Shown here: positions 32,294 through 40,642 of the stretch, piece after piece
Numbering within the stretch: the stretch's first letter is position 1
Layout: each line of letters begins with the position of its first letter
Source: Bacteroidetes bacterium UBA6221
GTDB taxonomy: Bacteria; Bacteroidota; Bacteroidia; Chitinophagales; Chitinophagaceae
Assembly: GCA_002421685.1 (NCBI GenBank)
Contig: DISB01000013.1
Coordinates: forward strand, 1-64,000
Direction: 5' to 3'
DNA: 64,000 bases
Made by a program: the position numbers and the translations under genes
The notes under the pieces: generated by a model
What the model was told of the DNA's origin: nothing
Database searches by the model: none
Seen by the model: the letters and a program-made list of their open reading frames with translations, nothing else

Positions 32294-33760
32294 TCAATTT
32301 CTTCCTATCTCCGTTTTCAATATTTCTACAGCTTTGGTGAGTTCTTTTGTATTCATAGAAGCAAAGCCCATTCGGCATGCATTCATCTTAGATTTATCGT
32401 AGGTGTAAGTACGGCCGTCTGGAAAGAACAGGCCTTTTAAAGCACAGCGTTCCGACAACCTTTGCAACGAAATAGCAGGATCAAAATGCGTCCAAAATGC
32501 TAATCCGCCTTCTGGCAGATCGCATTGTAGATAATCACTTAATTCGTCGTTTAGCAATTGATAAGCAGCGTTTCTCCGTTCTCTATAAATATTCACAGCC
32601 TTTCGGACATGGTTTTTGACCACGTTATTCCGAAATAATATGCCTACCGCTTCTTCCAAAATTTGATCACCCTGGCGGTCTATTAACCGTCTGTAAGTAG
32701 CTATCTCCTCAATAAAGTTTTTCGGTGCAATGACGTATCCGAGGCGAAATGCATGTGATAATATTTTTGAGAAGGATCCTACATACACTACATTGCCGTG
32801 TTTATCATTGCTGGCAATAGGTAGCAAAGGTTTATTTTCATAATGATAGTCATAGTCATAGTCGTCTTCAATAATAGCAAAAGAGTACTGCTCTGCGAGT
32901 TGCAATAACTTCATACGCCGTTCCACTGATAACGTAACAGTTGTGGGATGATGATGATGAGAAGTAACATAGATACATTTAACTTTTTTCTTTCTACAAA
33001 TTGTCTCCACTTCATCTATGATCATGCCTGAATTGTCAACGCCTACTGTAAGCAAATTCGCGCCCAATGATGTAAAACAGTTATTTGCTGTTAGATAACT
33101 CGGCTTTGTTACTACTACATTGTCGCCATATTTGAGCAGCTTACTTGCAACGAGAAAAATACTCATCTGACTGCCGTGGGTTAACAATAAATTTTCTGAA
33201 GTAATGGAAAGCCCTCGATATGTCCGCATCATTTTTGCTAATTCATCACGGAGTAGAAGATTACCTGCCCCTGAGGCAACTTTTGCGAGTGTATTGCGAC
33301 GTGCATTTTCAGCTAATATCTGACTGTAGGCTTTGCTGAACGCAAGGCAAGGAGCGATACGTATGTCGGGGTATCCATCGTCAAACCCGAATAAAAATGA
33401 CTTTCTTCCAATAGTTGGATGTATAGTTTTATGAAAGGAAAAGGCGGCAGTATCCGGATAGACTTTAATTTTTTTACCATAACTGCGAGGTTTTATTTCC
33501 GGTAGATTGTTATTGACAAATAATCCTTTTCTGTCTTTGCTTAAAAGCCATCCTTCAGACAACAGCTCTTGCATAGCGGATACCACTGTCTGCCTATGCA
33601 CTCCGAAATATTCGCTTAGGACCCGTGAGGATGGCACCTTAACATCACTTTGCAATATCCCGTTCGCAATTAATTCCCTGAACGCATCCCGAAGCTGTAA
33701 ATACACTGGCTGCTCGGCAGTATTCTCGAGCTTAATATAAGATAGATAGCTATAATTCAT
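32294..33760 (-). CDS. MocR/PdxR-type GntR-family regulator with aminotransferase domain
   Basis: An N-terminal winged HTH of GntR type (about 15-85; RVLSEYFGVHRQTVVSAMQEL) is joined by a linker to a fold-type I aminotransferase domain. The PLP lysine is K332 in SFSKIL, and IIEDDYDYDYHYENKPLLP at 297-315 is the conserved MocR stretch. Such proteins sense PLP or amino-compound ligands and control a divergent neighbour. Here the divergent gene is a GNAT acetyltransferase, and the shared 75-bp gap holds a perfect palindrome. Length (488 aa) is normal. The ligand cannot be told. Confidence 0.92.
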   Translation of the reverse strand: MNYSYLSYIKLENTAEQPVYLQLRDAFRELIANGILQSDVKVPSSRVLSEYFGVHRQTVVSAMQELLSEGWLLSKDRKGLFVNNNLPEIKPRSYGKKIKVYPDTAAFSFHKTIHPTIGRKSFLFGFDDGYPDIRIAPCLAFSKAYSQILAENARRNTLAKVASGAGNLLLRDELAKMMRTYRGLSITSENLLLTHGSQMSIFLVASKLLKYGDNVVVTKPSYLTANNCFTSLGANLLTVGVDNSGMIIDEVETICRKKKVKCIYVTSHHHHPTTVTLSVERRMKLLQLAEQYSFAIIEDDYDYDYHYENKPLLPIASNDKHGNVVYVGSFSKILSHAFRLGYVIAPKNFIEEIATYRRLIDRQGDQILEEAVGILFRNNVVKNHVRKAVNIYRERRNAAYQLLNDELSDYLQCDLPEGGLAFWTHFDPAISLQRLSERCALKGLFFPDGRTYTYDKSKMNACRMGFASMNTKELTKAVEILKTEIGRN

Positions 33761-33782
33761 TGGACTGCTTATTTTATTGCAT

Positions 33783-33804
33783 CTGGACTAGTAAACTAGT
33801 CCAG
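33783..33804. promoter_or_regulatory. Perfect palindrome, probable MocR operator
   Basis: CTGGACTAGT-aa-ACTAGTCCAG is a 22-bp perfect palindrome 22 bp upstream of the MocR start and 30 bp before the first GNAT gene. Position between divergent genes fits control of both. Confidence 0.75.
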
Positions 33805-33834
33805 TAAAGGTAGAATTTTGGAATATAAATTATC

Positions 33835-34482
33835 ATGTTTATGAAATGGATTGACGACGACCTTTTGTTAGAAGGTGAACGAGTATTGTTAAAACCTCTG
33901 CAGGCCGACGAAATCGACGAATTGATAAAAGTAGGCAACGACCCGAGGATATGGCAGTTCCTCGCAATTAAGTTTGAAGAACAGTATATCAGGAAGTATT
34001 TCTTTGAAGATGGGCTCTTAAACCGTGAAAAAGGCACACATTTTCCTTTTACAGTTTTCGACAAAGCTGGGAGTATTATAGGCACAACACGGTTTACAGA
34101 AATAGAGCCGGACCACAAGAAACTAGAAATAGGATGGACTTGGTATAAGCGCGATGTTTGGGGAACAGGTATTAACGAAGAATGTAAATATCTTATGATG
34201 TCGTATGCTTTTGAAAAATTGGGAGCAATTCGAGTTCAATTGAAAACAAATGATAAAAATTACCGGTCCCAACAAGCTATTCTTCGCGTGGGTTGTAAAT
34301 TCGAGGGTATTTTACGAAATCACATTATCAGGGAGGGATTCATACGCAAAGCAGCTATATTTAGCTTGGTAAAAGAGGAATGGCCAAGAGTGAAAGAAAA
34401 TTTAAGAGCAATAATTGCAGCTAAATATTCCGGCACGTATCAGCCGGAACTGGATTCTACAAATCTCACATTCGGGGACTAA
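33835..34482 (+). CDS. GNAT acetyltransferase 1 (RimJ/RimL type)
   Basis: A 215-aa acetyltransferase of the RimJ/RimL (Acetyltransf_3) type. FPFTVFDKAGSIIGTTRFTEI supplies the central strands, WYKRDVWGTGINEECKYLMM the acetyl-CoA loop region, and AIRVQLKTNDKNYRSQQAILRVGCKFEGILRNHI the typical C-terminal signature. It is divergent from the MocR gene, which probably controls it. A second in-frame ATG two codons later is also possible. Substrate is unknown; relatives modify protein N-termini, ribosomal proteins or small amines. Confidence 0.88.
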   Translation: MFMKWIDDDLLLEGERVLLKPLQADEIDELIKVGNDPRIWQFLAIKFEEQYIRKYFFEDGLLNREKGTHFPFTVFDKAGSIIGTTRFTEIEPDHKKLEIGWTWYKRDVWGTGINEECKYLMMSYAFEKLGAIRVQLKTNDKNYRSQQAILRVGCKFEGILRNHIIREGFIRKAAIFSLVKEEWPRVKENLRAIIAAKYSGTYQPELDSTNLTFGD

Positions 34483-34640
34483 CCATACTACATTAAAACA
34501 CTTAATGCAGCCACAACGCGTTCATCAATGGATAAATACACGCTCTTACTGGTTAAAGAATCCCGCTTAATAAATTTTAAAGTTGACTCTATATGTATCA
34601 TTCCATTTTAAATAATCCATCTGCGAAATTTTAATTATCT

Positions 34641-35114
34641 ATGATTATCAAACTGACAACTGATCCGGGGGAAATTGATGAATGTGCACATCTCATGTAT
34701 AGCTCCGATCCTTTTACTACTTTGAAATTCGATCATAAACGATGCTTAGCAAGTTTTGAAGGGGATTATAAAGAAGTATATCTAGCTTATATCAATGATG
34801 AAATCGCCGGTTTTGTCGTTCTACAACTGGTAGGCCCGCTACGGGGTTACATTCAGACAATATGTCTTAAACCAGAATTCAGAAACAGAGGGATTGGTAC
34901 TTCATTGTTGAAGTTTAGCGAGGAAAGATTGTTTAAAATTTCTCCAAATGTTTTTATATGCGTTTCATCTTTTAACCACAACGCACAAAGGTTATATGCA
35001 AGTTTAGGATTCGAAAAAATTGGTATAGTAACAGATATGTTTGTTGAAGGATATGATGAATATATTCTAAGAAAGACTACAGGATCATATTCTAATTTTA
35101 CTTCAGGAACCTAA
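34641..35114 (+). CDS. GNAT acetyltransferase 2
   Basis: A 157-aa single-domain GNAT. The acetyl-CoA loop FRNRGIGTSLLKFSE follows the strand IQTICLKPE, and SSFNHNAQRLYASLGFEKIG gives the conserved C-terminal part. It belongs to the general Acetyltransf_1 group and is not close to its two neighbours. The 160 bp before it hold no terminator that I can see, so cotranscription with GNAT 1 is possible. Substrate is unknown. Confidence 0.85.
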   Translation: MIIKLTTDPGEIDECAHLMYSSDPFTTLKFDHKRCLASFEGDYKEVYLAYINDEIAGFVVLQLVGPLRGYIQTICLKPEFRNRGIGTSLLKFSEERLFKISPNVFICVSSFNHNAQRLYASLGFEKIGIVTDMFVEGYDEYILRKTTGSYSNFTSGT

Positions 35115-35258
35115 ACCGTCATTTGGCCTTTCCGTTAAGGAACTAGCCTCAATATGAACGTGACGCATATTTATAACAAATGAAATTAAAATTGTAGCAT
35201 TAGACATTTACTTACAGTCACTTTACAACTTGTAACGCCTTAAAATAGTAATCAATAG

Positions 35259-35759
35259 ATGACCCCTATTTCATACAGATGTGCAAAACATGAGGATGTT
35301 AAGCAATTAAATGATTTGCGTATCGCTTCCTATTCTGAATTTGAAAAATCGCTGCCTGGGGATGGCTGGGCGACATTAAATGCAAACCTGCATGATAACA
35401 ATAAACTGAAAGAGGTTTTAAATAATTCACACGCTTTTGTGGGAGAAATATATGGCCGCATTGTAGGTATGGCATTTCTGGTAAGTAATGGCAACCCTAC
35501 AACTATATACCCTGCTGAGTGGTCATATATAAGAATGGTGGGCGTGCATCCTGATTTTCGCGGAAAAGGCATCGGAAAAAAACTCACTTGTATGTGTATT
35601 GACAACGCACGTGAAAATGGAGAAAAGATTATCGGACTGCACACATCTGAGGTAATGAATACCGCCCGATATCTATATGAAAGTCTCGGTTTTACTGTAT
35701 ATAAAGAAATAGACAGGATATTTGGCGTACGCTACTGGTTATACAAAATGAACCTATGA
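35259..35759 (+). CDS. GNAT acetyltransferase 3
   Basis: A 166-aa single-domain GNAT. VGVHPDFRGKGIGKKLTCMCIDNARENG is the acetyl-CoA loop, and HTSEVMNTARYLYESLGFTVYKEIDRIFG the C-terminal signature. It is the third acetyltransferase in a row on the same strand and the last gene before tRNA-Arg. Composition is AT-rich like its neighbours and unlike the chromosome beyond 36 kb, which suggests joint acquisition. Confidence 0.85.
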   Translation: MTPISYRCAKHEDVKQLNDLRIASYSEFEKSLPGDGWATLNANLHDNNKLKEVLNNSHAFVGEIYGRIVGMAFLVSNGNPTTIYPAEWSYIRMVGVHPDFRGKGIGKKLTCMCIDNARENGEKIIGLHTSEVMNTARYLYESLGFTVYKEIDRIFGVRYWLYKMNL

Positions 35760-35885
35760 CAGCAGAGTCTTTTTCGGATGCTTTGAAATAGAATCGGGCG
35801 TTTGTAAACAGACTCTTTGGTACTCGAACCAATTCCTATTGAAAATGAGCTATTTAGTAATAAGGCGGAAAGGCTCCAAAATCAT

Positions 35886-35910
35886 AAAAGCCGCTACTGT
35901 AGCGGCTTTT
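35886..35910. terminator. Bidirectional terminator by tRNA-Arg
   Basis: AAAAGCCGCTAC-t-GTAGCGGCTTTT is a perfect stem with A and T ends on both strands. It lies 11 bp beyond the 3' end of the tRNA and would also stop transcripts from the acetyltransferase side. Confidence 0.85.
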
Positions 35911-35921
35911 ACATTTCAAGT

Positions 35922-35994
35922 GATCCGGATTGGATTCGAACCAATGGCCTGCTGCTTAGAAGGCAGCTGCTCTATCCAGCTGAGCTACCGGACC
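35922..35994 (-). tRNA. tRNA-Arg (anticodon TCT)
   Basis: On the minus strand a full cloverleaf is seen: acceptor GGTCCGG/CCGGATC (one G-U), D arm GCTC/GAGC, anticodon arm GCTGC-CTTCTAA-GCAGC, and T arm ATTGG-TTCGAAT-CCAAT. The anticodon is TCT (reads AGA). CCA is not encoded. Its 3' end faces the acquired region to the left. Confidence 0.96.
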
Positions 35995-36008
35995 ATAATT
36001 TGCGGGTG

Positions 36009-36016
36009 CAAAGTTA
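36009..36016 (-). promoter_or_regulatory. -7 promoter element of tRNA-Arg
   Basis: TAACTTTG on the minus strand fits TAnnTTTG and lies 14 bp before the tRNA. Confidence 0.6.
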
Positions 36017-36034
36017 GGCAAAAATGAATGAGTA

Positions 36035-36937
36035 TCATCTCTTTTTATCAATCGCTTTGGGGCTGGGTACAGGAGCCTCGCCGTCTTCCCTGATGTCAAT
36101 AGGTATCAGGTTTTGCACAAAGGACCATTTATCGCCTTTCCATTTAAAGCCGTCATACTGGCCGCTGGGCACATACGTGTACTTCCTGTTCGGGTCATTC
36201 ACCTGCGAAACCAGCCTGTCGAAATAGATAGCCTTAAATTCGTCGTCCCAGTTCATAGATACCTGTACTTCCTTTTTATACTCTAATATGAACCTGTTGA
36301 TAAGGCGCTCGGGTTTGCATGTTGAATTATACTCAAATATTTGTGCGCCAAACACAACGCCGGTGTCGGAAATGATCAACGGGTCCAGTATTTTTTTGTT
36401 GCTGAGCGGGCTCGATGCGTTCAATGAAAATACTGTATAGACTGTTTCTCCGTCCACGTTCTGCGGCATGATACGGTATATCAGCCCGCCATACCACTTA
36501 CCCTTTGTCAATACCGTATCTTCGGCGCATTTTTTCAGTTCGGATGAATAGTCTATCAAAGGGAACAACTTCAGTTCTTCAGTAGGCATCTGTATTGCAC
36601 CGTAGTACCTGCGCGTCACTTCTGTGGGCGCTATCACCCAGTTAAATACACGAAAAGAACGGTCGTCTGGGTATATTATGTTGATCACTTCCTTCAGTTT
36701 GGGAAATTCATAACTCCAGGAATTGGGCTGTTTTAAGGCCTGTACCAGTTGTTTCACAAACTTTTCCGTATAGTTAATCCGAAAGTCCGGTATATACGCA
36801 TGATACATAGAGTCGGCGACAACCAGCAACGAATCTTCCATCCTGCTTAGTTTGTCATCTCTATCCTGTGCATGTGCAGAACTGCCAAAAAACAACAATG
36901 CAACCGGCAATAACAGGGCATACATTCTATTGAGCAT
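36035..36937 (-). CDS. Secreted protein of unknown function
   Basis: Signal peptide of about 20 residues ending SAHAQ, then about 275 residues without membrane segments. The mature part contains DPLIISDTGVVFGAQIFEYNS and ends with a beta-rich YVPSGQYDGFKWKGDKW segment. I do not recognise a named family. I chose the ATG giving MLNRMYALLLPV; the longer frame would need a TTG start. It is monocistronic, read toward tRNA-Arg, with its own promoter motif (36959-36966). Confidence 0.75.
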   Translation of the reverse strand: MLNRMYALLLPVALLFFGSSAHAQDRDDKLSRMEDSLLVVADSMYHAYIPDFRINYTEKFVKQLVQALKQPNSWSYEFPKLKEVINIIYPDDRSFRVFNWVIAPTEVTRRYYGAIQMPTEELKLFPLIDYSSELKKCAEDTVLTKGKWYGGLIYRIMPQNVDGETVYTVFSLNASSPLSNKKILDPLIISDTGVVFGAQIFEYNSTCKPERLINRFILEYKKEVQVSMNWDDEFKAIYFDRLVSQVNDPNRKYTYVPSGQYDGFKWKGDKWSFVQNLIPIDIREDGEAPVPSPKAIDKKR

Positions 36938-36958
36938 GGACAATCAATATTTACCTTT

Positions 36959-36966
36959 CAAACCTA
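36959..36966 (-). promoter_or_regulatory. -7 element of the secreted-protein gene
   Basis: TAGGTTTG on the minus strand, 21 bp before the chosen ATG. Confidence 0.5.
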
Positions 36967-37056
36967 AACAATTTAGCCGAAACATGATAGCCGCAACTGT
37001 TAAACTATGTTTTTAGCCCAAAAGCCATTAATTTCGAAGCGGCAAAAACACAGCGC

Positions 37057-38376
37057 ATGCAGCTTATTCAGCAGATTTTATTCATAATAATTTCCGGCAT
37101 ATCAATATACTTGTTCGCCAGGAAAGTGGGCGAAATAAGAAGGAATATTATGCTGGGGCGAAAAGAAGACCTGACTGACAATCCCGGCCAGCGGTGGAAA
37201 AACATGGCATTACTAGCCCTGGGGCAAAAAAAGATGTTCAAACGCCCCGTTCCAGCCATCCTGCACCTTTTTGTATATGCCGGGTTCATTATCATTAATA
37301 TCGAAATACTGGAAATCATATTGGATGGCATGTCGGGGCAACACAGGATGTTTGCACCAGTGCTGGGTGGTTTGTATGCCATATTAATAGGTTGTTTTGA
37401 GATACTGGCCGTGTTGGTATTACTGGGCTGTGCTATATTCCTGGCTCGTCGTAACCTGTTGAAAACGCCCCGCCTTGTACAGGCTGAACTGGACGGCTGG
37501 CCGAAAAATGACGCCAACCTCATCCTCATCATGGAGATAGTTCTGATGACCTTATTCCTCTCTATGAATACTGCAGACCTCGTATTGCAGGAAAGAGGAG
37601 TAGAACATTATACCCAAACCGATACTTTCTGGATAACCGGCATGTTCACCGGCCTATTTTCGGGTTTGTCAAACGAGGCATTGGTGGGCATAGAACGCGG
37701 CGGCTGGTGGTTGCATATTGTGGGTGTGTTTATCTTTATGAACTACCTACCCTACTCCAAGCATTTCCATATTATCGTCTCCTTCCCCAATGCCTGGTAT
37801 ATGCGCCTGAAAAAACAGGGTGAAATGAAGAACATGAAGGAGATACAGAACGAGGTACTGTATATGATGGAGCCTGATAAAGCGCCTACAGACGCTACCC
37901 CGGCCGAACAACAGCGTTTTGGCGCAAAGGATGTAATGGACCTGAGCTGGAAAAACCTGATGGATGCTTATGCATGTACGGAGTGCGGACGTTGTACGGC
38001 TGTGTGCCCCGCTAATATTACCGGAAAAAAACTGTCTCCACGCAAAATAATGATGAATACCCGCGACCGGTTGGAAGAGGTAGGCGCGAACATTAATAAA
38101 AACAAGGAATATGTAGATGACGGCAAGACACTTGTACATGACTATATATCGGTGGAAGAATTGCGGGCCTGCACCACATGCCAGGCTTGTGTAGAGGCTT
38201 GCCCGGTGAGTATTGACCCACTGAATATCATATACCAGCTTCGCCGTTCTTTAATAATGGAAGAAAGTAACAGCCCGGAAGAATGGAACCTGATGTTTGG
38301 CAACATAGAAAACAATATGGCGCCATGGAAGTTCAGTCCTGATGAAAGGGATAAATGGGCGGAGGAAATGTCTTAA
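37057..38376 (+). CDS. Membrane iron-sulfur protein (HdrC/GlpC-like plus membrane domain)
   Basis: The first 240 residues hold about five to six membrane helices resembling a nitrate-reductase gamma-type or quinone-linked cytochrome subunit. After a linker come two 4Fe-4S clusters: C-x2-C-x2-C-x3-CP starting at C307 (CTECGRCTAVCP) and at C372 (CTTCQACVEACP). It should pass electrons between quinone and the CCG protein encoded 27 bp downstream. The donor or acceptor is unknown. Confidence 0.85.
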   Translation: MQLIQQILFIIISGISIYLFARKVGEIRRNIMLGRKEDLTDNPGQRWKNMALLALGQKKMFKRPVPAILHLFVYAGFIIINIEILEIILDGMSGQHRMFAPVLGGLYAILIGCFEILAVLVLLGCAIFLARRNLLKTPRLVQAELDGWPKNDANLILIMEIVLMTLFLSMNTADLVLQERGVEHYTQTDTFWITGMFTGLFSGLSNEALVGIERGGWWLHIVGVFIFMNYLPYSKHFHIIVSFPNAWYMRLKKQGEMKNMKEIQNEVLYMMEPDKAPTDATPAEQQRFGAKDVMDLSWKNLMDAYACTECGRCTAVCPANITGKKLSPRKIMMNTRDRLEEVGANINKNKEYVDDGKTLVHDYISVEELRACTTCQACVEACPVSIDPLNIIYQLRRSLIMEESNSPEEWNLMFGNIENNMAPWKFSPDERDKWAEEMS

Positions 38377-38403
38377 CAATTAACAACGTAGAAAGAAAGT
38401 AAC

Positions 38404-39186
38404 ATGAACATAAAATCAATGGCTGAATATGCTGCCAATGGCGAAATGCCGGAGGTATTGTTTTGGGTAGGGTGTGCAGGCAGCTTCGACCAGAGGGCAC
38501 AGAGAATAACCAAAGCTTTTGCGCAAATATTGGATAAAGTAGGTGTAAAGTTTGCCATACTGGGCAAAGAAGAAATGTGCACGGGCGACCCCGCACGGCG
38601 AGCAGGCAACGAGTTCCTGTTCCAGATGATGGCGTATAATAATATCCAAACCCTGAATGGATATGGCATAAAGAAAATAGTCACAGCCTGCCCGCACTGC
38701 TTTAATATCATTGGCAATGAATATCCTGTACTGGGCGGTAATTACGAAGTGATACACCATACTACTTTCCTGCAACAAATCATAAATGATGGCCGTATCC
38801 GCCTGAAGGAAGGGGGTGTTTTTAAAGGCAAGAAAATAACCTACCACGACAGTTGCTACCTGGGCCGGGGCAATAATATATACGAGGCCCCGCGCGAAGT
38901 ATTGCAGGCGCTGGATGTAGAACTGGTAGAAATGAAACGCTGCCGTACCAACGGCATGTGTTGCGGCGCGGGGGGTGCACAGATGTTTAAAGAAGAAGAG
39001 AAAGGCAAAACCCGTGTAAACTATGAACGTAGCGAAGAAGCCCTGGATACCGGCGCTACTATTATTGCCGCCAATTGTCCCTTCTGTACTACCATGCTTA
39101 CCGATGGTGTAAAGAACAAAGAGAAAGAAGACGATGTAAAAGTGTTGGATATCGCCGAAATGGTGGCGCAGTCGCTGGCGGAATAG
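38404..39186 (+). CDS. CCG-domain (heterodisulfide-reductase B-like) iron-sulfur protein
   Basis: Soluble protein with two CCG-type modules: WVGCAGSFDQRA at the start with TACPHCFN in the first half, and YHDSCYLGR, MCCGAGG and ANCPFCTTML in the second. Such domains bind an unusual 4Fe-4S cluster in HdrB, GlpC and LutA-type proteins. With the membrane partner upstream it forms a two-gene electron-transfer module. Substrate is not apparent, and no FAD subunit is present. Confidence 0.88.
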   Translation: MNIKSMAEYAANGEMPEVLFWVGCAGSFDQRAQRITKAFAQILDKVGVKFAILGKEEMCTGDPARRAGNEFLFQMMAYNNIQTLNGYGIKKIVTACPHCFNIIGNEYPVLGGNYEVIHHTTFLQQIINDGRIRLKEGGVFKGKKITYHDSCYLGRGNNIYEAPREVLQALDVELVEMKRCRTNGMCCGAGGAQMFKEEEKGKTRVNYERSEEALDTGATIIAANCPFCTTMLTDGVKNKEKEDDVKVLDIAEMVAQSLAE

Positions 39187-39192
39187 AAAACA

Positions 39193-39831
39193 ATGAAATT
39201 CCTTAACACCTCACAAGAAAAAACAAGCTGGGAAAACAGCTTAATAAACGATCTGGCTTTTATTAAGCAGCATAAGCGATACCCATTAGGCAAACGTACG
39301 GTAGCGCCTGCCGCTCTTATTGGCTTTGCTTTATTGGCAGTAGTACGTGTCGCCTGGCCATTCCTGTTCATTACCGCGTCAGGTGCATCGTCAGAATCAA
39401 AATCACTATTGCAATGGATATTCACCCTGTCGTTAGTTGTTTTGCTGGCCACAGTGCTGTATTCTTTTTTCAAAATATTGAGATTTGAAATATTGAAAAC
39501 GCCCTGCCATTTGCAGGAAAATATCGCTTTGCTCAAAAAGTTCTTTGTTTCTAATCACCTGGCTTACACCCAACACGCCGAAGCTGCCGAGGTTTTTATG
39601 ATATTGAGCCGCAACCTGGACGCTAACCCGAACAGGGACTACCGCGAAGTAATGGTATTCATTGCCGACGATAAACAGATACTGGTAAACAGCCATTTTA
39701 CAGGTAAAAAATTCAACATAGCTCCACCCTCCCGCAACTATAAGCGTATGGCTCGCGAGCTACAGAAATGGCTGAATGATGAACAAATAAAAAACAATGA
39801 TAATTCTCGCCTTCCGGTAAATTCTTTCTGA
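39193..39831 (+). CDS. Two-TM protein of unknown function
   Basis: Cytoplasmic head of about 40 residues, two membrane helices (about residues 42-62 and 76-96), then a soluble C-terminal part of about 110 residues with EVMVFIADDKQILVNSHFTGKKFNI. I recognise no family. It follows the iron-sulfur operon by 6 bp and is probably cotranscribed with it. Confidence 0.7.
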   Translation: MKFLNTSQEKTSWENSLINDLAFIKQHKRYPLGKRTVAPAALIGFALLAVVRVAWPFLFITASGASSESKSLLQWIFTLSLVVLLATVLYSFFKILRFEILKTPCHLQENIALLKKFFVSNHLAYTQHAEAAEVFMILSRNLDANPNRDYREVMVFIADDKQILVNSHFTGKKFNIAPPSRNYKRMARELQKWLNDEQIKNNDNSRLPVNSF

Positions 39832-39833
39832 CG

Positions 39834-39841
39834 TAACTTTG
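39834..39841 (+). promoter_or_regulatory. -7 element touching the next start codon
   Basis: TAACTTTG stands only 4 bp before the next ATG, so the mRNA would be leaderless or the true start lies a little inside. Confidence 0.45.
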
Positions 39842-39845
39842 CAGC

Positions 39846-40361
39846 ATGTTACAGGATTTAAAAGACATTCTTCCCGGCGGATTTTCTGAAAATTCAAAAG
39901 TGTGGGTGTACCAAAGCAGCCGGGCTTTTATTGAGAAAGAAGAAACTGAAATAAACGAGCAATTGTACCAGTTTTATGCGCAATGGCTCTCGCACGGCGA
40001 GCCGGTAAAGGGCTGGGCTAAACTGTTGTTCAAACAGTTTATCGTGGTGATGGCAGATGAAACAGATACCCATGTAGGCGGTTGCAGCACCGATGCTTCA
40101 GTACGTGTGATAAAAAGCATAGAGCGCCAGTACGAAGTCAATATGTTTGACAGACTGATGCTGACCTTCCTGGTGAATGGTAAAGCGCAAATGCTGCCCA
40201 TGAACCAGGTACAGTATGCCCTGGACAAAGGGTATATACAACAAGACACTCCCCTCTTTAACAATACCGTTGTTACAAAAAAAGACCTGGTCGATAATTG
40301 GCTCGTGCCCCTGAACAAAAGTTGGCTGGCGGCGAGGCTAAAAATGGAATCCGCTATATAA
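39846..40361 (+). CDS. Conserved cytoplasmic protein, function unknown
   Basis: A 171-aa soluble protein containing WVYQSSRAFIEKE, VVMADETDTHVGGCSTDASVRVIKSIE and NVNMFDRL-like helices. Close relatives in Bacteroidota databases often bear the label ABC transporter ATPase, but no Walker motif exists here and I regard that label as wrong. It is followed by a strong terminator shared with tRNA-Cys. Confidence 0.75.
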   Translation: MLQDLKDILPGGFSENSKVWVYQSSRAFIEKEETEINEQLYQFYAQWLSHGEPVKGWAKLLFKQFIVVMADETDTHVGGCSTDASVRVIKSIERQYEVNMFDRLMLTFLVNGKAQMLPMNQVQYALDKGYIQQDTPLFNNTVVTKKDLVDNWLVPLNKSWLAARLKMESAI

Positions 40362-40386
40362 AATATGTATCCGAAATCGGAAAAAT

Positions 40387-40419
40387 AAAATCCCTTTGGT
40401 GGTTCACCAAAGGGATTTT
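40387..40419. terminator. Bidirectional terminator
   Basis: AAAATCCCTTTGGTG-gtt-CACCAAAGGGATTTT is a perfect 15-bp stem with A and T ends on either side. It serves the 171-aa gene and tRNA-Cys, which converge on it. Confidence 0.92.
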
Positions 40420-40427
40420 TCTGTAGA

Positions 40428-40497
40428 GGTCACGAGCGGATTCGAACCGCTGTACGAGGTTTTGCAGACCTCTGCCTAGCCACTCGGCCACGTGACC
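40428..40497 (-). tRNA. tRNA-Cys (anticodon GCA)
   Basis: Minus-strand cloverleaf: acceptor GGTCACG/CGTGACC with discriminator T, as is typical of tRNA-Cys. The anticodon arm is GAGGT-CTGCAAA-ACCTC and the T arm is GCGG-TTCGAAT-CCGC. CCA is not encoded. Confidence 0.96.
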
Positions 40498-40511
40498 GTA
40501 CGAGGGGATTG

Positions 40512-40519
40512 CAAATGTA
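40512..40519 (-). promoter_or_regulatory. -7 promoter element of tRNA-Cys
   Basis: TACATTTG on the minus strand, 14 bp before the tRNA, the same spacing as for tRNA-Arg. Confidence 0.6.
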
Positions 40520-40642
40520 GTAAAAAATCACTGCTTCACAAGTGCGTCTAAAAATATCGCATCCCGCTATCTTCTTCACGCCAAAAGTCTTTTTAATATA
40601 TGTTATATAAAGGTTCAACTTTATTAGCTTTACAGGCAATTT

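Noticed and set aside
36035..36937. Gliding protein GldN
   Set aside because: Size and secretion fit loosely, but none of the GldN phrases I know are present, so I left it unnamed.
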